Assembly: GCA_947561715.1 (NCBI GenBank)
Contig: OX387204.1
Coordinates: 501,001-565,000, forward strand
Origin: Ascidia mentula
Taxonomy: Eukaryota > Chordata > Ascidiacea > Phlebobranchia > Ascidiidae
DNA length: 64,000 bases
Direction of reading: 5' to 3'
The translations under genes were made by a program, and so were the position numbers. Positions 11,501 to 22,582 of this stretch are shown here, one piece after another (the stretch's first letter is position 1; the number at the start of each line of letters is the position of its first letter). The notes beneath the pieces were generated by a model, which saw only the letters and a program-made list of their open reading frames with translations, was not told the DNA's origin and ran no database searches.

Positions 11501-14500
11501 AGTAGTGCAAAAATGCAGTGAAACAATGGAATGAACGTTTTAAATTTACTAAATTTGGTTCTCACTATCTTTAAATTTTGACCTCTTTTTTAGTTGTTTC
11601 AGTTAGAGTTGCTATGTGGACTTGGTAGGTTTATTTGTGGTGACATTTATCATAATATTTTTTCTATATTAGGTGACAGAGTGATTTATTTGGACAAACC
11701 AACATACAGTTCTGTACCTGGGCAACAGTATTCTATAATAATATCAATATCCCACCTACATATACAACCACTTGATCTATACTACAAGTTTAATGATGGA
11801 AGCAAAACCTTAATTACAAGTGGTTTTACTGGAACAAGTCATACTTATACTCTCACTATGCCTTCAAGTTCTAATTCAATTACAATCAGTGGTGAAAGTT
11901 CTGTAACATCATGTTCTATATCTGCCACAAGTCAACTTAAGCAAGGTAGAGTTTGCAATAAATTTCCAACAACTAAACTTTGTGATTATTATCATTATAG
12001 ATTTTTCAAGCGCAATCTTAACCATAACCGTAAGTTTTTTTGTGCCTTAATTTCTGATAATTGTAGCCTTCTTCTGTAATCCAGGTAAAATTCCTGACAG
12101 TATTTTTAGCCTTAATTTTGAAACAGAAACTAATTAGGAACACAACTCACGAGTTTTCTCATAATTCTGAGTATAAATAGACTGGCCCATATTGTTATTA
12201 ACACTGTCATGTTAAAATAAGACGTTCGACAAAAACTTACTGATGATGGCATAAGTTTTTGTCGAAACGTCTTTTTTAACATGACAGTGTTAATAACAAT
12301 ATGGGCCAGTCTATTTATACTCAGAAACTAATTAAAAATGAGATTTAAAATCAACTATTAAAATTAATTTCAACTATTCATGTAAACATTCTTCATATTT
12401 TTAGTCAAGACAACATTATCAACAACATCAATAGTGGCAACTTCCAGTTCAACCCAACAAGTAACTTGTACAGCAACTGGTTACTCAAACCCACAAGCAA
12501 GATGGTTAAGGTAACAATCCTTACCTTGTTATAACAAGTTCTATGAGTTTATCTGTTACAGAGGAACTAACCAAGTTACCACATCATCATCATCCAACAT
12601 TTACCAAAGTAGCAGTGTCACTGCTCAATCAATTTTCTACATACAACGTAGCACTGTAGGAAGTGATGGGGGACAATATGTGTGTAGAGCAACAAACTGG
12701 AATGGTGGTGGAAATACTGACAGTACACTAACTGTAAATGGTGAAAAAACCAAAACTCCCATCTGATTTTGTATCCTTTCTCACTGACATCATCATCCTA
12801 AATTTCATTAATGTTTTTTGTAGTTGCTGCAAGCATTCAAACATCTCCATCTTCACATGTTGTTACAATTGGAGTTCAACAAATATTTAACTGTAATTCA
12901 TATGGTTACCCAATACCAACACAAATAACCTGGATGAGGTGAGATGTGGGGTGGATGCATTGGTTCGAACTCTTGATGAAAGCATGAAATGCCACACTTT
13001 TGTGACAAGACTTTGTCCTAATGTTATGTGATGCACAAAATGCACTTTTGATTAGCTGCATTTTTTTTAATTATGCACATCTAATGGCTTTGCTCTAAAA
13101 GTTTATGACATGGATCAAAACAAAAACATTTTAGTTTGAATCAAGAATGTGTTTGGGTTTTTCTAAGGTGTTCTCTTTGACAAATAGTATAAAAGATATC
13201 AAATTTCCTTAAAATGAGAACGATTGGTTTAATTGCCCATCAGCTTATTGATGATGTTGTTGTTGTTTCAGAAATGGAGTCCGTGTAAGTTCCAGTGGAA
13301 ATATTCACCAAACATCACAAGTAACAACATCATCACAAAACAAAGTAGAAAGAAAACTTTATGTCACACTTCAAGATATTAGTGAGGCTGGACAATATAC
13401 ATGTAAAGTTTCAAGTAATGTTGCTGGTGGAAGTGACAAAACAAGTAACATACAAGTTCAAGGTATGTTTGGCAAATTATTGAAAATATATAAAAACTAC
13501 ATTAATTTTTTTCTCTCAGTTGGTGCCAACATTGCAACAACTCCTGTGTTGGTATTAACCACAGTTGGTGAGCAGAAAATATTCACATGTATTTCATATG
13601 GATTTCCTACATCTCAAATAACATGGCAGAGGTAGGAGAAAGATCATGTAGCATTTTGTCATGAAAAGTTATTTATGATTCAAAACAGAACATAAGTGAG
13701 TCTAGTATTGTTTTGATATAAATAAATTGTTATTTTACATGAAGGATTTAATATATCTAAAGCCAATTATTGAATAAATACATTGGGTAGCCTATTACTA
13801 AATACTCATTAGGTTAAGACTAATCCAAAAAAGCCAATATATCATAAATAAAGTTTGTATGTATTGAAGCAAGATTACAGCTCTGTGTTGGGTCAATTTG
13901 AAATATATTTTATTAATTGTGTATTTAATTTCATTGCAGGTGCTTGGTCACTATATGTATAACTGTTGCATGTATAATACTTCAGTGGATCATATCAGTT
14001 AATATTTTTTTAAATTAGTTTTTAAAAATCCTGTCTGTTACTGTAGAAATGGAGTCAGTGTAAGTTCCAGTGGAAATATTCACCAAACATCACAAGTAAC
14101 AACATCATCACAAAACAAAGTAGAAAGAAAACTTTATGTCACACTTCAAGATATTAGTGAGGCTGGACAATATACCTGTAGAGTTTCAAGTAATGTTGCT
14201 GGTGGAAGTGATAAAACAAGTATCATACAAGTTCAAGGTATTGTTTGTTTTGCTATTTCGAAACTAGTTGAAAATTTGTTATCAGTCACAGTTTAAATAG
14301 AATTTCAACACTGCCACCAACTATGAAAAAATTAGACATTTTAAGTTTATTTGTTTCATTTTTGGGTATTTAAGGAAAAACGAAATATTTTTTATGCACT
14401 CAACATCATAGTTTGTAACATGGGACACTGATTGTGTTTCAGTTGGTTCTTCTATCAATACATCTCCAACCTCACTTGTAGCAACGCTTGGAGTTCAACA

Positions 14501-17500
14501 AATATTTACATGTACTTCTAATGGATCTCCTTTGCCACAAGTTACTTGGTTGAAGTAAGTAAACATGATTAGTTGTTGAAATTTGGTTATGTAATAATAT
14601 CATGTTTTCCAGCATTATATTTTTAGTTGTTATTTAAAGGTAAATTAAGCAATATTTCCCAAGTGCAGGAACATAATTTATTTGTTTTTATTTAAGCTTC
14701 TTTATTTCATATTGGTGTTTGCATGGATATTTTAACAAAAATGTTTTGAAACTGAACTAAACTAGGGTGTTTTTTCATAAAACTCTAGAGATACAGTTTC
14801 AGTTGGTTCAAGTGGAAATATTCAACAACAAACAACAACATCACAAAATACAAAAACTGTAAAACTTTATGTTACACTTCAAGATATTAGTGAGGCTGGA
14901 CAATATACATGTAAAGTTTCAAGTAATGTTGCTGGTGAAAGTGATAAAACAAGTAACATACAAGTTCAAGGTGAGATTAAAAGAATTAATCTATCACTTT
15001 TATTTGTGCAACTAATTATTTATGATTAGTTGCTGCAAACATCATCACATCACCAACCACACATATTTTCACATCTGCAAGTCAACAAATATTCACATGT
15101 ACTTCATATGGTTATCCCACACCTCAAATAACATGGATGAGGTGAGATGCAAATAAATAACAGACAATCAGTTTACTATTGTTTGGAATTTACTAAAAAA
15201 TCTACTAATATGCCAGTATGGAATTCTAATAATTAAATGTGATAAGTAATGCATCTTTTGTGGCCTTGATGACTTTTGTTTGTGAAGAAAAAAAAAGTAT
15301 CTTACACAATTCCACTTAAACTGTTAAACACTCAATCATATTTTTTGAGTTGATCTCCCACCAACTTACTAACAAGTTGTTGGCTTTTCTAGAAATGGAG
15401 CTAGTGTAAGTTCCAGTGGAAATATTCACCAAACATCACAAGTAACAACATCATCACAAAACAAAGTAGAAAGAAAACTTTATGTTACACTTCAAGATGT
15501 TAGTGAGGCTGGACAATATACATGTAAAGTTTCAAGTAATGTTGCTGGTGGAAGTGATAAAACAAGTAACATACAAGTTCAAGGTGAGATAGTGTATTGC
15601 TTACTAGATAAGTAGTGGAAGCAATGATAGTTGGTCATGGTTTGTTTACTTGAAATTGTGTTTGTTTACATCAGGTTCAGAAATTATCACCACTGCTCCA
15701 AAATTGCTAGTTTTTGCGATGCATGAAACGAAAACTTTCACTTGTAATTTTACTTCTTATCTCAGCTTAAAGATCAATGCTGTGGTTTGGATGAGGTAAT
15801 CTTGTAATGGACTTTTTTGTTGGTTTTGTTAACTTTCAAAATTATTTTCAATTGTTATTTGCAATTAATTTTGCAGGAATGGAGTGAACATAAGCACTTC
15901 ATTAAATGATGGAATTTACCAAACTACTGAAGTTAAAGTGGAAAGAAATATTACCAGAAAACTTTATGTTAAACTAAACCATGTTAGTGAGGCTGGTAAT
16001 TATGCTTGTACCACCATAGCAACTGACAGTGGACCAAATCTAAGCAGTAACGTACAAGTCCATGGTAAGTAATGTTGTGTGTTTTTTTGTGAGCTTGTGT
16101 TCTAACAAAAGCCTTTTCCACAGTTGCTGCAAACATCAGCACATCTCCATCTTTACATATTTTTACTCCACGAGACAAACAAATATTTACATGCACATCA
16201 TATGGTTTCCCTATACCTCAAATATCATGGTTTAGGTTTGTTAACATTGCAACATGTATATGTGCTTGTTTAGTTTCAATGCAAAAATACTGCATACATT
16301 TGTAGAGGTGCATATCCTCAGGAATTAAGTTCTACAAATATTTACCAAAAACCACAAGTAGACTTACTTTCACTTAACAAAGCTGTGAGAGAACTTGATG
16401 TTACTTATCAATATATTGAAGATGCAGATATTTATACATGTAAAGTTTCAAGTAATGTTGATGGTGGAAATGATAAAACAAGTAACATACAAGTTCAAGG
16501 TAACAAATATGTACTGTGTGAAATAATCCTGTGTTAGGTTTTAACATGAAAGAAAACCAAGAACCATTTGGCAAAACTTTGCAGAGCATTCAAAGTTGGC
16601 TTTAAGTTCTTAACTTTAAAGATTCACAACAAAAAGGGTAAAAAGATTTTCCCAATGTGCTCAAAATATTTTTCCCTTCACACAAAATGATAGCAGTGTG
16701 TCATAAGATGGAGTTAAATATCCTTTCTTTTTGTCACTGATATTATATTTCTTGTTTAAAGTTGCAACAAACATAAGCACTTCACCAAAGAGTCAAGTTG
16801 TTACCTTTGGAAAACCAACAATATTTGAATGTTCAACATATGGATTTCCAAGGAGAGTACCAAACTGGTTTAGGTGTGAAAATTTGTTACTGTGAAATAG
16901 GGGCTCTAGGTTTATGTTTTGTTTTTGAAGAAATGGAAAACAAATGGGTTCTGATGTTGGCAACATTTATGCAATTTCGCCACTGGAAAAATATTGGTCA
17001 ATTCAAAAGTATGTAAGAAAACTTAACATTACACTTCAACATATTAATGAGAGTGGAAATTACACATGCCAAGTTGACAGTAACCTTGGTGGTGGATTGA
17101 TATTGTATGAAAATATTCAAGTTCAAGGTGAAATTGTGGTTTGTATGTGACCTTGTAAAGTTGTAATGTGCATTCTTTTCATAAGTTGCTGCAAACATCT
17201 CGATTTCAACACACAAGATATTGGTTAATGAATACAATGATGTGTTTACAGTTGAGTGTGTTTCTTATGGATTTCCTACACCCACTCTTAGCTGGATCAG
17301 GTAACTTCCTGACTATTAATAACTCGTAGGTGTAATGTTGCACAGTGCATAATATTACTGGCACTGTCTTTTAATGATAAGTAACACTGTTGTTAATTTA
17401 TCAATCTATAAAAATTACTATTTCAAAATATACCAATGCTATAATGCTGTTATTAACAGACACAATAAAATTTGTAAGTTGTGTAAAGTATTAGTTTGTT

Positions 17501-20500
17501 GCGTATAGTCATTAAATTTCTTTTGTTTAGGTGCTAATTTGTGTTATGAAACATTACATACATTTGTCATACAATAACTAAGTTTGTGCTTTGCCACTTG
17601 ACCTACAAAGTTTACTGCGTTAATTTAATTTTGTTTTTATATTCAAATAAAAACTTACTACACTAATTATCTTTTTGTGTTTATAGAAATGGTGTTGTAT
17701 CAAACACAATTTCATCACCTGTACATCAAACAACATCTACTACTGGAAGTTACAAGACAACATCAACACTGACTTTAACACAAATAGGTTCTTCACAAGC
17801 TGGGCAATATAAATGCATTGCATCCAATATTCCTGGTGATCCTGTTAGGGAGGCAATACTGTTGATTATATGTGAGCTTGTTTGGAATATTTTTCACTAT
17901 AACCAGTGTAGATTTGCCATTGGGACATTTTTTTATTAAATTACACTGTTTCTCATGAAATCATTTTTAGTAAAATATGTTCACTTTAGCTTTGAATTTA
18001 TTTAAGTAACTGCTGATGACATGCCTTTTGTTGCAGCAAAGGTTCCAGGTGTCGAGGAACACAATGGCCAATATTATGTTGTTTACAATGCAACACAAAA
18101 TTATTCCTCCGCATTCAAACAATGTAATACCAGAGGCGCAAGTTTGGCAAACCAGATATTTCTGAACAACTTCCTGTTAACGCAAGGAAAATGGATTAAA
18201 GGTCATTTAAATTGACTTTTTTTTACCTCTAAAAGCAAATTTACAACTTTAGCAATAATTAGGATTCCGATTACTAAAAACTTTGTTTGCAGAAGTTGTC
18301 TTCTATAAAAACAGCTTTTTTTAAACCAAACAAATGGCAAATATTACACAAACCTGATATTGATACAAACGTTACTTCATCTCCAGATGTTGGTAAAGTT
18401 TTCAATCAATCTTTGTGTAGAGTTTATGTTGGAATTAACCAAACTATCAACACAAGCTGTAATGAATTGCATCCATTTGTGTGTTTATTATCAGGTATTT
18501 TCACAAGATAGATATCTGTGTTGATGACATTTTTAATGCTGACATTTGTAGGGGTTGAGATTATTGAAACAAGCAAGTGTTATTATGACAAAGTTGTTGT
18601 AAAGTGGAGAGATGGGACAAAATACAATGGAACAATAACTTACACCTTATCTGTGTTTAACTCCAACATGTCAGTTAACATCAGCAAACAGATCACACAA
18701 AACTCAACATCAAACTATGAATATTCAACATATGTTGAAAATCTTCCAACTGACACAAACTTTACAGCAACGGTAAGTGAGTGGAGGTTGTCCAAAAATT
18801 ACCTTGTGCAATGAAAATATTTTTGTTATTTCAGGTTAAACTGCTTTCCACATATTTTGGATACAATCCAACCTTTCAAAAACCAGCACTTACTTCAAGT
18901 TTGACACAAAACTTGTCTGGTGAAATGATTTTACTGTCATCAGTTTGCAGAATTCAAATTAATATTTCTGAAAGTTCTTTGGCATCCATAACACGCATAC
19001 AGGTTAGATTTATTCAAGTGCAAGATGTTTTTTATTGTGGTTTTAACTGTCTCCTTTCAAACCTAACCTTTTCAGCTGTTTGTTACAATGTATAGAAGAA
19101 ACAATGTAACAAATACATCGCTTACTGTAAAACCATCATCCTCTATAACACATGATGTGAATGTTACTGAAATTGAAAGTTCGAAAGTAACTTTACAAAT
19201 TTCATCTGTTGATTGTGAAAACTTAAAGTTTGAAATTAAAGGAAATTGTTCAAAGCCAGAAGGTGAGATAATTTTGACTTTGCTTGACAATTTTTGCTTG
19301 ACGTTCGTTTGATAGAAATTTTGTTCAGAAAAAGAAAACAATTTTAACTCTAATAGTTTTGCCGGCACTGGGGTTATTGCAGCATCAATTGGATCTGTTA
19401 TGTTGTTTCTTGTTATTGTTCTAATTGTGGGATTTATTTACATAAAACGGTCAGTATGTATTGACTAAGGTTGACAAAATAAAAATCTTCCATGCAACTC
19501 TATATTATGTGCTGTATGAACCTATCTAATTATATGTTATAGTTTTTTTGTTTATTTAATACTGGATAATTTATTCAGGAACAAGTTGCAGAGTTTGTTT
19601 GTCAGAAGTTCAACATCCAAGAAAAATGTTGGAAAAACTGATGAAATTGAATTAAATGACGAAACTCAAATAAGTGAAAAACAACTTGAGGAATTTTATA
19701 TAAACAGCAAGAAAACTGGACACAAAAAACTACAAACACAATTTCAGGTTGTCTATCTATTAAAAAATCCTGTTACCTTCTTGTTTTTATGTTGTTTATT
19801 CAGGTTATACAAGAAAGTAAAGTCTTGAAAACAGTGAAAACATCATCCATAGAAATAGTGGAAAATCCTTATGAAATTGTGTCAAGTATGTTTTCGAGTT
19901 TTATTAATTGCCTTCTTTGCATTTAACTGTTGATTTGCCCAAAGGCTCATCCAGGAATGTAAGAAAAGTAACACCAACCTTTGCTCACACAAGTGGAGAT
20001 TACATTGATTTTACTTTTAAACAAGTAAAGAATTAGATTTAGTTGATCACATATCAACTTTACTGAAAATATTACCTAAATTCCAGGAAAAATCTGAAAT
20101 ATCTGATAAATGGAAAGTTGTTGAAAATCCAACTTATGAAAACATGGGTCAGTTCTGGACAATGGTTTGGAATGAAAATGTCCATGTAATAATTTGGTTG
20201 GACGATCGTAGTGGAAGGAAGGTTAGGTTGGATTGTGACATCACAATTCATATTTCTTTAGACAATATAACAGATACTTTTCTGTTGTATAGAATCCATG
20301 TGTCCAATATTGGCCTCAAAATGGTCGGACTAAAGAATATGAAACCACCAGAGTGTGTTGCAATGATGTCATTAACTGTGGTTGTTACATCATAAGGAAA
20401 TTTAGTGTTGAAGAATCAGTTGGAGATTATGCAACGGTTTGTGAATATTAGTTGTTTGATTGTTCATAACATGTTTTATGATATGTTATTTGATATCAGA

Positions 20501-22582
20501 AAGTAATTTTTTGATTTATATGTTAGGAGTTACGTCACATCACACAATATCACTTCTACGAGTGGCCAGCATACAGCACTCCTACGACATCTAGTGGTCT
20601 TGTGCATCTGATTCGACAAGTTAAAATCAATATGAAAGAAATTCAATCAGGAAGTGGAAAGATATTTCCTGTTGTAATTCACTCAACGTAAGAATGTTGG
20701 TTTTTATTCAAGTGTTGAGTTGTTTTATTTTTTACTTTGATGCAGACGTGATTGTGGACGAACTGGAACATTTATCGGACTTGATTATTTGATCGACCAA
20801 ATGAATGAAACACAAACTATTGACGTTTATCACTTGGTCTACCACATGAGGGAGCAAGGGATGGAGATTGTTAAAAATGTGGTAAAATGACATAACTGAT
20901 ATGCAGCAGTCTATGTTGTATGAAAATACCTGGTATAGCATTCCTAGTAAAAGAATCATATTTAATTACCGTTCAACAGCCATATATGCAGCAAGTTTTA
21001 AAAAAAACAAATGATATTTTTGCAAAAATCACTTTTTCAAAATGAGTTTAAGTTTATTTTTTTGTGTTCAGAGAAATTGTTTTGTTTCAGGAACAATACA
21101 TATTTCTGCACAAAGTAATGGCAGAGTTATCAGTGTTTGGAGATACTGACATGAATGTAGAACAATTCAAATCTGTCATTGATGGAATAAACAGGTTAAA
21201 AAAACAACTTTCATTTATTTTTGTCCATTTTTTTTAACCAAGCCTTCAAATTTTAGATCTCCACAGCAAAACACAGTTACAACCCAGTTTGAATTGTTGC
21301 AACACTCATTGGATGAAGGAAATGTTTCTCCTGTTACATGTGATACGACCCAACAAGATAACACATGTGAGTAATAATTGAAGTTTTGCATTGGTTTTTA
21401 TTTTAGTGTTAAAAAAAAAGATTGCAATAAAATGTTTTCATGCAGATGAGACGTTTACAAACACACAAAATTATGAAAACATCTCAACCAACACAAACCT
21501 TGCATACAAACTAAAAGTAAGTTTTATTTGAACATTTCCTGCAAATGGTATTTGCAACTATAGAAAGACTTGTTTCAATCACTAAATGTTGTGGTGTGAA
21601 AACAATTTATGTTTGTTACACTTCGTTGCTAAAATAATTACTTGTTTTTTAATGAAAGCGATATTTTAGGGAAACAGAGGCCACACTATTCTCCACGATG
21701 CAACTCATGGAAATTCCAATCAATTCTGGAAGCTAATTTTGAATCAAAATGTTGAACTGATTATTATAGTCGGTCAAGCTGGTGTAAGTTTGTGTTTTCT
21801 TTAAAAATTACACAAAAGCTTCATCATGAAGTTCTAAGTTTTTATCAACAAAACCAAGTTCTTGTTACAGAATCGTGGATTAATCCCAAGTAGTTTAAAT
21901 ATAGAGAAGCAGTATGGAGTTACTTGTGTGACACTTATAAGTAAAGATTATCAAGCTGTTCAACATGGAATCAGCAAGTTTATTGTGGAAAATGTGGACA
22001 ACACTAAGAAGGTAAACAGTTTAGTTTTCATGAAATCCTTGTTTTCTCTGCCCTGTGTTGCACTAAAATTGACATTGTCAAAATCACAATTGTGTTTTAA
22101 CATGTGTAACAGTAAACCTATCTTTGCAGATTGAAACCAAACTTGTTTGTTTTGATTCTTGGGAATCCAGCCAAAGTTATTGTGAAGCAAATCATCTCAT
22201 GCAGTTTGTAAATCTCATTGAAACTTTGATTGGGGAAAATAAGAATGGAAATGTTCTCATTTACTCAAGGTGGAAGACTTGTTTTCTCAAAGATGTGTAA
22301 GAAATGACGTTTATTAATGTTTAGTGATGGATTGACAAGATGTGGAGTCTTGTGTTGTTTGTGGAATCTTGTTTCTCGGTTTAAAGCGGAGAATATGATT
22401 GATATTTTCACAACATTCAAAGATGTGAAGGAATCACTTCCAAGTTTTAATATTGACCTGGTAAGTTTGTTGTTGATTAAAAGTGTTGGAACTTCCTTAT
22501 TAAGTTCTGTTTGTTTTAGGAAACTTACAAGGCTTGTTATCACACGGTGGATGGAGTGGTGAAATCTCATGAGAATGTTTAA
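8448..22582 (+). CDS. gene A: lectin/9-Ig/FN3 receptor with two dead phosphatase domains
   Basis: Predicted 2105-residue type I membrane receptor. Exons: 8448-8502, 8610-8798, 8854-8931, 10993-11172, 11673-11945, 12405-12510, 12562-12740, 12824-12938, 13272-13462, 13520-13631, 14047-14237, 14443-14554, 14789-14970, 15030-15141, 15393-15583, 15675-15795, 15877-16064, 16124-16235, 16306-16499, 16762-16873, 16931-17127, 17186-17300, 17687-17871, 18037-18201, 18315-18494, 18552-18772, 18835-19002, 19076-19262, 19329-19449, 19579-19747, 19804-19885, 19945-20024, 20087-20221, 20293-20436, 20527-20687, 20746-20881, 21091-21194, 21257-21366, 21446-21516, 21670-21783, 21871-22011, 22130-22269, 22325-22460, 22520-22582. 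The lengths sum to 6318 with consistent phases. Outside the cell: CTLD, beta-rich domain, nine Ig, second CTLD, FN3-like pair. Inside: tyrosine motifs and tandem PTP folds without catalytic residues. The ATG is chosen because it opens a signal peptide. Two unusual borders: a GTCATT donor at 18202 and an internal acceptor before 18315. Likely a surface recognition receptor; the ligand is unknown. Confidence 0.85.
8610..11172 (+). CDS. gene A CTLD1 (three exons)
   Basis: Exons 8610-8798, 8854-8931 and 10993-11172 encode one long-form C-type lectin domain of about 149 residues. Visible landmarks are CQGRYYVLSTTTATYTNAQ, the TAC..GGGELTSIPDEETH helix-2 region, FQWQDGTVY (the WxWxDG motif) and C-terminal Cys residues (GGDC, LQC, YIC). 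The usual Ca-site-2 EPN or QPD triplet is replaced by TPS and WND by WRD, so classical Ca-dependent mannose or galactose binding is not predicted. The 55-base intron between the first two exons is conserved in all copies. The third intron is enlarged by mobile elements. Confidence 0.8.
9478..10183. mobile_element. hAT-type element remnant in gene A intron 3
   Basis: Begins CAGTGATTCCCAAC and ends GGTTTGAGAACCAGCG, imperfect inverted ends of the hAT class. ACTTA-like words flank both sides as a decayed target duplication. An internal stretch ending GGTCAGGAACCACTA looks like another hAT terminus, so the element may be composite. No transposase frame is seen. The same element sits at the same intron position in gene D, so it predates the A/D duplication. 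Confidence 0.55.
10378..10828. mobile_element. non-autonomous hAT element (451 bp) with 8-bp target duplication
   Basis: The ends are TAGGGATGCACCGAAA and the complement of TTTCGGTGCATCACTA, with further CGAA/TTCGGCC-rich inverted stretches inside. The 8-base word GTTAATAT directly flanks both sides (10370-10377 and 10829-10836). Gene D keeps an empty site at the matching intron position (CATGTTAACATAAC near 47229). No protein frame exists, so this is a MITE-like passenger. Confidence 0.85.
11673..11945 (+). CDS. gene A beta-rich domain exon
   Basis: A single phase 1-1 exon of 91 codons (GDRVIYLDKPTYSSVPGQQ..., then GTSHTYTLTMPSSSNSITI). It is Ser/Thr-rich with alternating hydrophobic residues, as in a beta sandwich, and has one Cys (VTSC). 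It is present and nearly identical in all six copies. I cannot assign a named family; a divergent Ig or FN3-like fold is the best guess. It links CTLD1 to the Ig row. Confidence 0.6.
12137..12321. mobile_element. foldback element with about 72-bp near-perfect arms
   Basis: Two inverted arms (about 12167-12238 and 12249-12324) can pair almost completely; the loop is the short GATGATGG region. The 13-base word CAGAAACTAATTA flanks the insertion on both sides (12124-12136 and 12322-12334). The matching intron of gene D lacks the insertion. The arms differ at only about two places, so the insertion is young or kept similar. Family unassigned. Confidence 0.75.
12405..17871 (+). CDS. gene A row of nine Ig domains
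   Basis: Each Ig domain is a pair of exons. Domains: Ig1 12405-12740, Ig2 12824-13462, Ig3 13520-14237, Ig4 14443-14970, Ig5 15030-15583, Ig6 15675-16064, Ig7 16124-16499, Ig8 16762-17127, Ig9 17186-17871. The inner intron falls in phase 2 just after the conserved Trp of strand C (W-M-R or W-F-R). The outer introns are phase 1, so each pair is a movable module. First halves carry FTCTSYGYP-type strand B Cys; second halves carry the GQYTCKVSSN-type DxGxYxC motif. Ig2 to Ig5 second halves are very alike, which points to internal duplication. Likely a stalk and/or ligand-binding region. Confidence 0.85.
18037..18494 (+). CDS. gene A second CTLD-like domain
   Basis: Two exons (18037-18201, 18315-18494) encode VEEHNGQYYVVYNATQNY...KQCNTRGASLAN and, further on, NTSCNELHPFVCLLS. 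This is a shortened C-type-lectin pattern (Cys in helix 2 and paired C-terminal Cys) without WIGL or EPN/WND, so sugar binding is doubtful. The second exon keeps frame only from an AG at 18313-18314; the AG at 18291-18292 would lead to a stop. The donor GTCATT is weak but shared with gene D. Confidence 0.6.
18552..19262 (+). CDS. gene A FN3-like membrane-proximal region
   Basis: Three exons (18552-18772, 18835-19002, 19076-19262). The first half reads as an FN3 domain (KVVVKWRDGTKYNGTITYTL, then VENLPTDTNFTATV). The second half (about 115 residues, with CRIQINIS and SVDCENLKFEIKGNC) is a further beta-rich segment, perhaps a divergent FN3 or the membrane-proximal domain seen in many receptor phosphatases. 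Many N-x-S/T sites suggest heavy glycosylation. Confidence 0.6.
19329..19449 (+). CDS. gene A transmembrane exon
   Basis: One exon encodes a polar spacer, then a helix of about 23 hydrophobic residues (SVMLFLVIVLIVGFIYI) and a KR stop-transfer pair at the exon end. Genes B, C and D have the same exon with the same GTCAG donor. Confidence 0.85.
19579..19885 (+). CDS. gene A juxtamembrane tail with ENPYEIV motif
   Basis: Exons 19579-19747 and 19804-19885. The tail is Lys/Glu-rich (KKNVGKTDEIELN, KTGHKKLQTQFQ), matching the helical region before a PTP domain. It ends in VENPYEIVSS at the place where active PTPs have the KNRY substrate loop; ENPY replaces KNRY. YEIV could also serve as a phosphotyrosine docking site. 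Confidence 0.65.
19945..21194 (+). CDS. gene A PTP domain 1, catalytically dead
   Basis: Exons 19945-20024, 20087-20221, 20293-20436, 20527-20687, 20746-20881, 21091-21194. Fold landmarks follow classical PTPs: SGDYIDFTF (for SDYINA), GQFWTMVWNENV, NPCVQYWP, EQYIFLHKVM. The WPD loop is WPAYSTP (20563-20571 codes WPA). The P-loop reads HSTRDCGRTGTF across the intron 20688-20745, so Ser stands where the nucleophilic Cys belongs while the Arg is kept. The Q-loop Gln is also missing (KNVEQY). Loss of both Asp and Cys predicts no phosphatase activity, with phosphotyrosine binding possibly retained. YENM just before FWTMVW could be an SH2 site. Confidence 0.85.
21257..22582 (+). CDS. gene A PTP domain 2, catalytically dead
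   Basis: Exons 21257-21366, 21446-21516, 21670-21783, 21871-22011, 22130-22269, 22325-22460, 22520-22582. It aligns along its length with membrane-distal D2 domains: NQFWKLILNQNVELIIIVGQ for the FWRM..VMLT strand, IDIFTTFKDVKESLPSF for VDIFQTVKMLRTQRP, ETYKACYHTV at the C-terminal helix. The P-loop is IYSSDGLTRCGV: the His is Tyr, the Cys is Ser, the Arg is kept. The WPD loop is gone (DSWESSQS). Stop TAA at 22580-22582. Confidence 0.8.

Noticed and set aside
12405-17871. Classification of the Ig row as a V-type or VCBP-like immune receptor
   Set aside because: The domains are short I-set or C2-like modules split by a phase-2 intron after the strand C Trp. There is no J-like motif and no chitin-binding domain.
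18293-18314. AG at 18291-18292 as the acceptor of the gene A second CTLD exon
   Set aside because: It would put the exon in a frame that stops within a dozen codons. The AG at 18313-18314 keeps phase 1 and the conserved reading.
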